From positions 148,591-212,590 of the forward strand of contig NZ_QKKX01000044.1 of the NCBI RefSeq assembly GCF_003434305.1: a DNA stretch of 64,000 nucleotides. Reading direction: 5' to 3'. Source of the DNA: Micromonospora sp. MW-13 (GTDB lineage Bacteria > Actinomycetota > Actinomycetes > Mycobacteriales > Micromonosporaceae). Below the pieces are notes generated by a model that had not been told where the DNA came from, searched no databases, and saw only the letters and a program-made list of their open reading frames with translations. The first letter of the stretch is position 1. Every line of letters starts with the position of its first letter. Position numbers and translations under genes: made by a program. Shown one piece after another: positions 26,975-35,316 of this stretch.

Positions 26975-27037
26975 ACGACCTGCTCCGTCAAAGTGACCAC
27001 GGGTTACCGATTCATCGGGCCGAGGAGGCACCGCCGG

Positions 27038-30000
27038 ATGTCCGCCGACACCTTCCGCCGCCGGGCTGTACTGCCCGAACCACCACGCGGCGAGATCATG
27101 TTGCAGTCCCCGCCCGCCCTGCCCCGCGGGTCCGGCCAGGCCGGCATGCAACTGATGTTCATGCTGCCGATGATGCTCGGCATGGGTGCCATGTCGTTCG
27201 TCTACATCGGGCGGTCCGGTGGTGCGATGACCTGGGTCTTCGGCGCCCTGTACATCAGCGCCATGGCCGGCATGCTGGTGATGAGCCTGTCCCGTGGGGG
27301 CGCCTCGAAGAAGGCGCAGATCAACGACGAACGGCGCGACTATCTGCGCTACCTCGGCGGGCTGCGCGGCCAGGTCCGTGAGGTGGCGGTCCGCCAGCGG
27401 GAGGCGGCCCTGGCGGCGCTGCCCGACCCGGCCGACCTGTGGTCGTTCGCCGGCACCGAGCGGCTCTGGGAACGGGCCCGCACGGATGCCGACTTCGGTC
27501 GGGTCCGGGTCGGCATCGGGCCCCAGCGGCTGGCCACCGCGCTGCGGGCGCCACAGACCGCCCCGCTGGAGGACCTCGATCCGGTGGCGTCCACCTCGCT
27601 GCGGCACTTCATCCGCACCTACGCCACCGTCGGCGAGCTGCCGGTGGCGGTGTCCCTACGCTCGTTCCGGCGGGTCACCCTGGCCGGCGACCGTCCCGAG
27701 ATCCTGGCCCTCGCCCGGGCCCTGCTGGCCCACCTGGTCACCTTCCACTCCCCCGACAACCTGCGCATCGCCGCCTGCGTCGGGCCGGACCGGCAGGACG
27801 GCTGGGACTGGCTCAAGTGGCTGCCCCACGCGGTGCATCCGGGCCGGGCCGATGCCGGTGGGCCGACCCGGTTGGCCGCGCCCAGCCTCGGGGAGCTGGC
27901 CGCGCTGCTCGCCGACGATCCGGCCGACCCGGCGGCCCGCGGCCCGTTCAAGGCCGGGGCCCGGCCCGAGGCGCCGCACCTGCTGATCGTCATCGACGGA
28001 GCAGGCACGCTGCCCGATGCCGGGCTCGCCCCGCCCGGCGGCCTGGCCGGCACCACCATTCTGGAGATCGGCGGTGGGCCCGGCGGTGGCGCCGACGCGC
28101 TCGATCTGGTGATCTCCGAGGGTCGGCTCGGCATGCGCACCCCGGACGGCGTCGCCCTGGTCGGCGTGCCGGAGCGGCTCAGCGTCGCCGGCGTCGAGGT
28201 GGTCGCCCGGCAGCTCACCGCGTTGCACACCGGCGCGCCGGTGGCCAGCGAGCAGCCGCTGTCCACCACCTTCGGCCTGGCCGACCTGCTCGGCATCGGC
28301 GACCCGCGCCGGCTCGACCCGGCGGTCACCTGGCGCCCCCGGTCGGCCCGGGACCGGCTGCGCATCCCGATCGGGGTGGATCCCGACGGACGCCCGGTCG
28401 ACCTGGACCTCAAGGAGTCGGCCGAAGGGGGCATGGGCCCGCACGGGCTGGTCATCGGGGCCACCGGTTCCGGCAAGAGCGAGCTGCTGCGCACCCTGGT
28501 CACCGGGCTCGCCGCCACCCACTCCTCGGAGACGCTCAACCTCGCGTTGATCGACTTCAAGGGTGGCGCCACCTTCGCCGGCATGACCGGCCTGCCGCAC
28601 ACCTGCGCGGTGATCACCAACCTCGCGGCCGACCTGACCCTGGTCGACCGGATGGCCGACGCGCTGCGCGGCGAACTGGTCCGCCGCCAGGAACTGCTGC
28701 GGGCCGCCGGGAACCACGCCTCGGTACGCGACTACGAGCGGGCCCGGGCCGAGGGCGCACCGCTGCGACCGCTGCCCTCGCTGCTGGTGATCATCGACGA
28801 GTTCAGCGAGCTGCTCTCCAGCCGGCCCGAGTTCATCGACCTGTTCGTGATGATCGGTCGGCTCGGCCGCAGCCTCGGCGTACACCTGATGCTCGCCTCG
28901 CAACGACTTGAGGAGGGGCGGCTACGCGGCCTGGACAGCCATCTGAGCTACCGGATCGGGCTGCGTACCTTCTCCGCGGCGGAGAGCCGGGCGGTCCTCG
29001 GGGTGTCCGACGCGTACGAACTGCCGCCGGTGCCCGGCTCGGCGTACCTGAAGTGGGACACCACCACCCTGCAACGGTTCAAGGCCGCGTACGTCTCCGG
29101 CGAGCTGCCGCCCGAGCAGGTGGCCGCCGCAGCCGAGGAGATCCCGTACCAGCGGCGGGTGCTGCCGTTCGGGCTCGCCCCGCTGACGCCGGCCGAGGCG
29201 GGGCCGGCACCCGCACCGGCACCGGCGGGCGGTTCCCACCCGGCGCCGACCAACGGCGAGACCGTGCTGAGCGCCATGATCGGCCGACTGCTCGGCAACG
29301 GGCCCGCCGCGCACCAGATCTGGCTGCCGCCCCTGGCCGAACCGCCCGCCCTGGACCAGTTGCTGCCGCCACTGGGCATCGACCCGCAGCGCGGCCTGAC
29401 CCCGGTGGGCTGGGCCGGCAACGGGCAGCTCACCGTGCCGCTGGCCATCGTGGACAAGCCGTTCGAGCAGCGTCGGGACCTACTGTGGGCGGAGCTGTCC
29501 GGGGCGGCTGGGCACGCGCTCGTGCTCGGCGCGCCGCAGAGCGGCAAGAGCACCCTGCTGCGTACCCTGGTGACCGCGCTGGCACTCACCCACACCCCGA
29601 TCGAGGTGCAGGTGTTCGTTCTCGACTTCGGTGGCGGTGGCCTGGCCACCCTCTCCGGCCTGCCGCACGTCAGCGGCTACGCCAACCGGATGGACGCCGA
29701 GCGGGTCCGCCGGATCGTCGCCGAGCTGACCGGCCTGCTGGCCGAGCGGGAGCGGTCGTTCGCCGCGCACCGCATCGACTCGATCTCCGACTTCCGGCGC
29801 CGTCCACCGCCCAGCCCGGACGGGCGGACCTTCGGTGACGTGTTCCTCGTCGTCGACGGTTGGATGACCCTGCGCCAGGAGTTCGAGCCGCTGGACGAGT
29901 CGGTCACCACGCTCGCCGCCCGCGGCCTCGGGTTCGGTCTGCACGTCGTACTGTCGGCCAACCGGGCGATGGAGATCCGGCCGGCCCTGCGCGACCTGAT

Positions 30001-30994
30001 CGGCACCCACGTCGAGCTGCGCCTCGGCGACCCGGCCGACTCGGCGTACGACCGGCGGGCCGCGGCCAACGTGCCGAAGGGCGCACCGGGTCGCGGGCTC
30101 ACCGCCGACAAGCTGCACTTCCTCGGTGGGCTGCCGCGCATCGACGCCCGCACCACGGTCAGCGACCTGCCCGACGGCGCGAGCGACCTGGTCAAGCAGG
30201 TGGACGCGAGCTGGCACGGCCCGCGCGCTCCGCAGGTGCGGCTGCTGCCCCGGCTGGTGCCGGCCGGCGACCTGCCCGGTCCGGTTCCCGGTGACCGGCG
30301 GATCCCGATCGGGCTGGCCGAGGCGGACCTGGGACCGGCCTACCTGGACTTCGACGCCGACCCGCACTTCCTCGCCTTCGGCGACGTGGAGTCCGGCAAG
30401 ACCGGGCTGCTGCGGGTGCTCGCCCAGCAGATCGCGGCCCGCTATCCGGTGACCGACGCCGCGGTCATCGTCGCCGACTACCGGCGCGGGCTGGTGGACG
30501 CGCTCACCGGCCCGCACCTGCTCGGCTACGCCGGCAGCGAGCCGGTGCTCGCCCAGCTCGTCGCCGAGGCCGCGGAGGGGCTGCGGCGACGCCTGCCCGG
30601 TCCGGAGGTGACCGCCGCCGAGCTGCGCGAGCGTAGCTGGTGGAGCGGCCCCGAGCTGTTCGTCCTCGTCGACGACTACGACCTGGTGGTGTCACCGAGC
30701 CGCAACCCACTCGCGCCCCTGCTGGACTTCCTGCCCCAGGCCAAGGACGTCGGCCTGCATCTGGTGCTCACCCGCCGCTCCGGTGGCGCCAGCCGAAGCC
30801 TGTTCGAGCCGGTCGTGCAACGGCTCCGTGACCTGGGCACACCGGGCCTGCTGCTCTCCGGCTCCCGCGACGAGGGCGCGCTGCTGGCCGACGTCAAGCC
30901 CAGCAAGCAGCCGCCCGGACGGGGGCAGTTGGTGGACCGGCGGACCGGGGTGTCGCTGGTGCAACTCGCCTGGGCGCAAACCGATCCGGCCTGA
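27038..30994 (+). CDS. eccC: Type VII secretion ATPase EccC (fused EccCa-EccCb)
   Basis: A 1318-residue motor protein. ATG at 27038 follows GAGGAGG. Two N-terminal membrane helices lie near residues 38-80 (MFMLPMMLGMGAMSFVYIG). Three FtsK/SpoIIIE ATPase domains follow, with Walker A motifs GATGSGKS (near residue 474), GAPQSGKS (831) and GDVESGKT (1115). Domain 1 has the full Walker B VIIDEFSEL; domains 2 and 3 have VVDGW and LVDDYD, so they may be degenerate. Being one chain rather than split EccCa/EccCb is the usual state outside some mycobacterial systems. It recognises substrates through their C-termini and powers export. Confidence 0.96.
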   Translation: MSADTFRRRAVLPEPPRGEIMLQSPPALPRGSGQAGMQLMFMLPMMLGMGAMSFVYIGRSGGAMTWVFGALYISAMAGMLVMSLSRGGASKKAQINDERRDYLRYLGGLRGQVREVAVRQREAALAALPDPADLWSFAGTERLWERARTDADFGRVRVGIGPQRLATALRAPQTAPLEDLDPVASTSLRHFIRTYATVGELPVAVSLRSFRRVTLAGDRPEILALARALLAHLVTFHSPDNLRIAACVGPDRQDGWDWLKWLPHAVHPGRADAGGPTRLAAPSLGELAALLADDPADPAARGPFKAGARPEAPHLLIVIDGAGTLPDAGLAPPGGLAGTTILEIGGGPGGGADALDLVISEGRLGMRTPDGVALVGVPERLSVAGVEVVARQLTALHTGAPVASEQPLSTTFGLADLLGIGDPRRLDPAVTWRPRSARDRLRIPIGVDPDGRPVDLDLKESAEGGMGPHGLVIGATGSGKSELLRTLVTGLAATHSSETLNLALIDFKGGATFAGMTGLPHTCAVITNLAADLTLVDRMADALRGELVRRQELLRAAGNHASVRDYERARAEGAPLRPLPSLLVIIDEFSELLSSRPEFIDLFVMIGRLGRSLGVHLMLASQRLEEGRLRGLDSHLSYRIGLRTFSAAESRAVLGVSDAYELPPVPGSAYLKWDTTTLQRFKAAYVSGELPPEQVAAAAEEIPYQRRVLPFGLAPLTPAEAGPAPAPAPAGGSHPAPTNGETVLSAMIGRLLGNGPAAHQIWLPPLAEPPALDQLLPPLGIDPQRGLTPVGWAGNGQLTVPLAIVDKPFEQRRDLLWAELSGAAGHALVLGAPQSGKSTLLRTLVTALALTHTPIEVQVFVLDFGGGGLATLSGLPHVSGYANRMDAERVRRIVAELTGLLAERERSFAAHRIDSISDFRRRPPPSPDGRTFGDVFLVVDGWMTLRQEFEPLDESVTTLAARGLGFGLHVVLSANRAMEIRPALRDLIGTHVELRLGDPADSAYDRRAAANVPKGAPGRGLTADKLHFLGGLPRIDARTTVSDLPDGASDLVKQVDASWHGPRAPQVRLLPRLVPAGDLPGPVPGDRRIPIGLAEADLGPAYLDFDADPHFLAFGDVESGKTGLLRVLAQQIAARYPVTDAAVIVADYRRGLVDALTGPHLLGYAGSEPVLAQLVAEAAEGLRRRLPGPEVTAAELRERSWWSGPELFVLVDDYDLVVSPSRNPLAPLLDFLPQAKDVGLHLVLTRRSGGASRSLFEPVVQRLRDLGTPGLLLSGSRDEGALLADVKPSKQPPGRGQLVDRRTGVSLVQLAWAQTDPA

Positions 30995-31044
30995 TCCGGA
31001 CCGGTCGGCGCCCGGGCCCCGCTGCCCCGGCGGCGGGTCCGTGT

Positions 31045-31083
31045 GGGTAATAGTGCCGTGTACGCGACGGGTACTTGTGCCGT
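31045..31083 (+). repeat. Tandem 15-bp direct repeat upstream of the WXG100 operon
   Basis: GGGTAATAGTGCCGT (31045-31059) and GGGTACTTGTGCCGT (31069-31083) agree at 13 of 15 positions with a 24-base period. They lie about 90-125 bases before the first WXG100 start, where a dimeric response regulator could bind. TACTAA just after the second copy may be part of a -10 element. Confidence 0.6.
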
Positions 31084-31171
31084 ACTAACGAAGGGTGACG
31101 GATGCATAGCATCCCAGCGTGTACGGCGCCGCGAGTCGGCGCGCGACTCCGCCAAGAGGAGGTGACCCGAC

Positions 31172-31522
31172 GTGGCCAGTCCCGGATACCAGAGCGATTC
31201 CGCCGCGATGACACGAGCGGTCAGCGGGTTCGACGAAGCCGCCACCAACGCGGCTCGGAGCATGAGGGAACTGGAGAGCGAACTCGTATCGGTACTGAGC
31301 CGGTACGCCGGCAACCAGGCCACCGCTTTCTGGCAGCTACAGGGCCGGCTGCAGGAGAGCATGCGAGTTGCCTCACGGGAACTGCAGACCATGTCCGGCC
31401 TGGTCAACGAGAGCTTCCGCAACTACAACTCCGGTGACGTGGCGGCAGCCGACTCCCTGCGCGGCCTCACCGGTGCCGTGGGCGAGGGCAGCCCCGTACT
31501 CAGCCGGCTGGCCGGTGCCTAA
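31172..31522 (+). CDS. WXG100-family protein with YxxxD signal (EsxB-like)
   Basis: A 116-residue helical hairpin protein from GTG at 31172 behind AAGAGGAGGTG. The turn region is AFWQLQGRLQ (Trp54), and Tyr85-x-x-x-Asp89 (YNSGD) is the general type VII secretion signal on the second helix. It would form a heterodimer with the next gene product and be exported by EccC. First gene of a plus-strand substrate operon. Confidence 0.88.
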   Translation: MASPGYQSDSAAMTRAVSGFDEAATNAARSMRELESELVSVLSRYAGNQATAFWQLQGRLQESMRVASRELQTMSGLVNESFRNYNSGDVAAADSLRGLTGAVGEGSPVLSRLAGA

Positions 31523-31545
31523 CCGCCCGGAAGGGGTGATGTGAG

Positions 31546-31848
31546 ATGACCGCCGATGTGATCAACGTCGAATTCGCCGCGCTGCGGGCCGCCGCCGACT
31601 CGTTGCAGGTCAAGGCCCAGGCGTTGAACGGCCACATGGACCAGTTGCAGACCAGCCTGGCCCCGATCAAGCAGACCTGGTACGCCTCCGGCAGCACCGC
31701 CGGTCAGGCCGCGGAGCAGTCCGAGACGCGACTGCGCGCGGCGCTGGCCGACATCATCGCGGTGATCGGCCAGTTCTCCGGCAAGGTACACGAGGCCCAC
31801 GACACCCAGCTGGCGCTGGAGAACCGGAACACCAGCTTCTTCGCCTGA
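31546..31848 (+). CDS. WXG100-family protein (EsxA-like partner)
   Basis: A 100-residue protein from ATG at 31546, with AAGGGGTGATG upstream. TWYASGSTAG is the WXG-type turn between two helices. It lacks a YxxxD/E motif, as expected for the partner that is carried by the signal-bearing subunit; the preceding gene supplies that signal. Confidence 0.88.
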   Translation: MTADVINVEFAALRAAADSLQVKAQALNGHMDQLQTSLAPIKQTWYASGSTAGQAAEQSETRLRAALADIIAVIGQFSGKVHEAHDTQLALENRNTSFFA

Positions 31849-31961
31849 GCTGGGGCGATCAGCGGCGGCGTGGGGTGGGGCGGGATCCGCCTCCACCCGA
31901 CGCCGCCGCCCCGCTGACCGGCGTTGTTCTCAGCCGAGCTCCGAGACAGGAGAGCGCGACG

Positions 31962-32285
31962 ATGTCCCACGAGGAGTCGTTCCGGGTCCACCTCGATTCG
32001 CTGCTGGCGTTCGCCCGCGAGTTGGAGGATCAGCTGGAGGCGATGCGCAAACCGACCGACGGCCTGGGCCAGTTGCGCATCCGGCCGGTCCTGCTCGGCG
32101 ACTTCGGCGAGGCGGCGTCGTTGACCGACCGGCACCAGGCTGCCGCCGAACAGATGCACGAACTGCTGCACACCGTGCGGGAGGCGATCGCCTTCGCCAA
32201 CGACGTGACCCGCATGATCGCGGACGGGTACGCCGACTACGACATCGGCGTCGCCACGTCCTTCCGGGCGCACGGAAGGGACTGA
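31962..32285 (+). CDS. Small helical ESX-associated protein with YxxxD motif
   Basis: A 107-residue protein. ATG at 31962 follows CAGGAGAG. It is predominantly alpha-helical, with a short PVLLGDFGEAASL break in the middle instead of WXG and Tyr90-Asp94 (YADYD) near the C-terminus, fitting the YxxxD signal. I read it as a third WXG100-like substrate or a partner for the PPE-like protein immediately downstream (4-base gap), by analogy with PE/PPE pairing. No direct family match. Confidence 0.75.
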   Translation: MSHEESFRVHLDSLLAFARELEDQLEAMRKPTDGLGQLRIRPVLLGDFGEAASLTDRHQAAAEQMHELLHTVREAIAFANDVTRMIADGYADYDIGVATSFRAHGRD

Positions 32286-32289
32286 CACG

Positions 32290-33588
32290 ATGCCGCGTGG
32301 ACGCGGTCGGGCGCATACCGACTTCAGTCAGTACAGCCATCAGGAACTCGTGCGGATGCTGCACGTCGGCAAACCGGAGTCGGTGACCGAGGCGGCGGAG
32401 GGCTGGGGAGCCGCCGGCACCGCGCTGCACGAGCGCGCCGGCGACATCGAGCGCCAGCTCCGCGAGTTCGAGCAGTGGTGGGACGGCGGCGCCGCCCGGC
32501 AGTACCAGTTGATGATCAACGACCTGACTTCGGGTATCCGGCAGGTGGCCAGCACCGCGTTCGCGGTGCGTGACCTGGCCTTCTCCTCCGCCGAGGCGCT
32601 CACCACGGCCCAGGAGGCGATGCCCGCCCCAGTCGCCGTGCCCGATCTCGCCCCCTCCGTCATCGCCGCCGCGACCACGCCCCTGGTCGTCCCCGCGGAC
32701 ACTCCGACCAGCACCGTCGACACGCTCCGCCAGCATCAGGCCGAGGCGATCGCCGAGGTCCGCGCCCAGCAGCAGACGCAGGCCGCCTCGAACGCGGCTC
32801 ACCAGCAGGCGGTGCAGGTGATGTCCACCCTCGCCACCGAGTACGTCACCACCGAGGACGCGATGCCGATCACCCCGAGCGCCGCGTCCCGGCCGACCAC
32901 CGGCGCGCCGATCGAGGAGCCGCCGCCGGTCACGCCACCCCTGCCGCTGGCACCGCAGCCCGGTGGCGATCCGCCGTCCGTACCGGACGGGACACCGGGC
33001 GACCCGGGCGCGGCACCGGGCGACCCGAACGAGCTGCCGCCGGCAACCCAACCCCGGCCGCTGTTCGGCACGATGTTCACCGCCGGGTTGGCCGCGGCCG
33101 CCGCCGCGCTCGGCGGGCGGTTCGCCACCGTCCCGCCCGGCCTGGGGGCCAAGCCGAAGGAGACGAAGAAGGAAACGCAGAAGGGCGCCGCCCCGGTGCC
33201 GACGGCCACCGACGGGGCCGGCGGCGGCGCCCGGATCTCCGGGGGCGGTGCGGGCGGCGGCGGAGTCGGCGGAGGCGGAGGCGGCGTCGACCTGTCGCCG
33301 GTGGCGAACCAGTCCTTGGCCGGCCAGAGTGGCGGCCCGACGGCGAGCGGGCTCGCCGCAGCCGCGGGGGCCGGCGCCGGGGTCGCCGCGGCGAAGGGCA
33401 TGGGCGGCGGCTTCATGCCGGCGATGCCCTTCGCCCCGATGGGCGCGGGCGACGCGGCCGGCGGCCGACGTATCCCGCCCTGGCTGGTCGAGACCGAGGA
33501 CGTGTGGGGCGAGCAGTCGGTGGTGACGCCGGCGGTGATCGGCGAGGAGCCTGAGTCGAACGAGCCGGGGGCCCGGCCATGGAGGTGA
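32290..33588 (+). CDS. PPE-like protein with WXG motif and Pro/Gly-rich tail
   Basis: A 432-residue protein. Residues 10-190 are helical with FEQWWDGGAARQYQL as the WXG turn near residue 60; the domain is longer than WXG100 and resembles PPE/EspB-type helical bundles. Residues about 195-330 are low complexity, first proline-rich and then glycine-rich (around 33220-33290), and the end is acidic. Secretion with the preceding small protein is inferred. It overlaps the next gene by 10 bases. Confidence 0.75.
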   Translation: MPRGRGRAHTDFSQYSHQELVRMLHVGKPESVTEAAEGWGAAGTALHERAGDIERQLREFEQWWDGGAARQYQLMINDLTSGIRQVASTAFAVRDLAFSSAEALTTAQEAMPAPVAVPDLAPSVIAAATTPLVVPADTPTSTVDTLRQHQAEAIAEVRAQQQTQAASNAAHQQAVQVMSTLATEYVTTEDAMPITPSAASRPTTGAPIEEPPPVTPPLPLAPQPGGDPPSVPDGTPGDPGAAPGDPNELPPATQPRPLFGTMFTAGLAAAAAALGGRFATVPPGLGAKPKETKKETQKGAAPVPTATDGAGGGARISGGGAGGGGVGGGGGGVDLSPVANQSLAGQSGGPTASGLAAAAGAGAGVAAAKGMGGGFMPAMPFAPMGAGDAAGGRRIPPWLVETEDVWGEQSVVTPAVIGEEPESNEPGARPWR

Positions 33589-34889
33589 CCACCACCGGAT
33601 TCCGGGCCGTTCCGACCGCGCTGGACGCCGCGGCGGCCGAGCTGACCGGAAGCGCCGACCGGTTGGCCACCGTTCGCGGGCAGCTCACCACGCCGGCCAT
33701 CGGCACCGACGCGTTCGGGTTGGTGCCGCAGTCCCAACGGGCCATGCAGGCGCACGGCAACAGCCTGCAACGAAGCAGCACCGAGCTGGAGTCGGCGGCG
33801 ACGCAGACCCGGCGGTTGGCCACCGGGGTGACCGCCGCGGTCGCCAACTACCGGCGGGGCGACACCCAGGCGAGCCAGGCGTTCCGGCAGCTACTGGGCG
33901 GTGGCACCACGCTGGCCGCCGAACGGGCCGCCGCGCCTGCCGGCGCCGCCCCGTTCGGCGCCCGGATCGCGGCCAACCGTTCGGCGATCACCGCCGAGCT
34001 GACCGCCGAGCGGCAGCGCCTCGCCGGCTATCAGAACCAGCTCACCGGGGACCCGGCCGTCGACCACCGGCTGCGCGAGACCATCACCCGGTCGCAGGCG
34101 CGCATCGAACTGTACGAGAACGTCATCGCCGAACACCGCAAGATCCTCTCGTTCGACCCGTCCGGGGACGGGTCGATGGTCGAGTTGGTCGGCGACATCC
34201 ACGCCGGGACCCGCGACGTCGCGGTGTTCGTCCCGGGCACCACCTCCGAGCTGGCCAACTTCGAGCGGTACCACGACGCCGCGGTCGGCTTCGTCGACGC
34301 GGCCCCCCGCCGGGACCTGGCCATGGTCGTCTGGATGGACGGTGACCTGCCGTCCAACCTGTTCCCGCAGGCCCCATCGGCCAGCTACGCCGACGAACTC
34401 GGGCCTCGACTCGCCGACTTCTCCCACCAGTTGCGGGCCGAGATCGCCGGCTCCGCCGCGGCCGGCAACGACGTGCAGGTCACCTTCGCCGGCCACTCGT
34501 ACGGCGGCGCGGTGGTCGGCACCGCCGAGCAGCACGGGTTGGACGCCAACCGGATCCTGCACATCGAGTCGGCGGGCATGGGGCACCGCGTGGACGGCCC
34601 GGAGGACCTGCGTCCGGCCCAGCCCGATGTGCAGCGCTACTCGATGACCGCGCCGGGCGATCCGATCGCCTGGGTCCGGGACATCAACATCGGCAACTGG
34701 GGGCACGGGGCCGACCCCGACGAGTTCCCCGGTGTGGTCCGGCTGGAGACCGGCAACTACGCCGACGGCCGACCGCTGGAGGGCACCTCCGCGCACTCCG
34801 ACGTGCTGACCTACCACAGTGACGCGTGGTGGAACATCTATCAGGTGTTCACCGGTGGTCCGCTGGTGACGGTACCGTCGGTGCCGTGA
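33579..34889 (+). CDS. ESX-domain alpha/beta hydrolase (DUF1023 type), candidate secreted effector
   Basis: A 436-residue protein. Residues 1-100 form a WXG100-like helical domain ending in YRRGD (Tyr91-Asp95, a YxxxD signal). Residues 130-430 match DUF1023 alpha/beta hydrolases: DVAVFVPGTTSELANFERY near the oxyanion region, FAGHSYGGAVVGTAE as nucleophile elbow, SMTAPGDPIAWVRD around the acid, and AHSDVLTYHSDAWW with the candidate His. The fusion of an export domain to a hydrolase suggests the enzyme is delivered by this secretion system. Its substrate (lipid or ester) is unknown. Confidence 0.85.
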   Translation: MEVTTTGFRAVPTALDAAAAELTGSADRLATVRGQLTTPAIGTDAFGLVPQSQRAMQAHGNSLQRSSTELESAATQTRRLATGVTAAVANYRRGDTQASQAFRQLLGGGTTLAAERAAAPAGAAPFGARIAANRSAITAELTAERQRLAGYQNQLTGDPAVDHRLRETITRSQARIELYENVIAEHRKILSFDPSGDGSMVELVGDIHAGTRDVAVFVPGTTSELANFERYHDAAVGFVDAAPRRDLAMVVWMDGDLPSNLFPQAPSASYADELGPRLADFSHQLRAEIAGSAAAGNDVQVTFAGHSYGGAVVGTAEQHGLDANRILHIESAGMGHRVDGPEDLRPAQPDVQRYSMTAPGDPIAWVRDINIGNWGHGADPDEFPGVVRLETGNYADGRPLEGTSAHSDVLTYHSDAWWNIYQVFTGGPLVTVPSVP

Positions 34890-35290
34890 CCGAGCCGATC
34901 GACTTCGCGCCACTGGCCGCCGTGGCCGGGCCGTTGCGGGCCGTGCTGGACGAGGTTGCCGCGCGGTTCGGCCCCGACGTCCGGATCAGCCGCGACGAGC
35001 AGCTCGACTGCGACCCGTTCCGGCCGGCCGGCGTGCCGAGCGAGTCGGTGCGCTGGGAGTACAACCTACGGGTTCCCGCCCCGCCCGGCGCCGCCGAGAT
35101 CCTGCTGTCCGAGGTGCTGCCGCGGCTGAGCGCGGACGGTTGGCGAGCCACCGACCGCAGCGGCGAGAGCGAGGTGGCCTACCAGTTCCAGCGGGACGGG
35201 ACGAACCTCGGCGTACACGTCTCCCGGGACGGCACCGGCGATGTGGTGGTGGGCGGCTCCAGCCGCTGCGTGCCGACGGAGGCGCGGTAG
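34886..35290 (+). CDS. Small protein of unknown function in the ESX substrate operon
   Basis: A 134-residue protein starting at GTG that overlaps the hydrolase stop (GTGA). No signal peptide or membrane segment. The pattern (helix, then VRWEYNLRVPAPPGAAEILLSEVLPRLSADGW, then VAYQFQRDGTNLGVHVSRDGTGDVVVGG) is that of a two-layer alpha/beta sandwich like small LppA-type or immunity-like proteins. Because it directly follows a hydrolase with an export signal, an immunity or chaperone role is possible but speculative. Confidence 0.7.
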   Translation: MTEPIDFAPLAAVAGPLRAVLDEVAARFGPDVRISRDEQLDCDPFRPAGVPSESVRWEYNLRVPAPPGAAEILLSEVLPRLSADGWRATDRSGESEVAYQFQRDGTNLGVHVSRDGTGDVVVGGSSRCVPTEAR

Positions 35291-35316
35291 CACCGGCGCG
35301 CCACGGGTGGGGCCGG

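Noticed and set aside
33220..33300. Glycine-codon-rich tract in the PPE-like gene looked like a DNA repeat
   Set aside because: It is in-frame low-complexity coding sequence, without a regular repeat unit.
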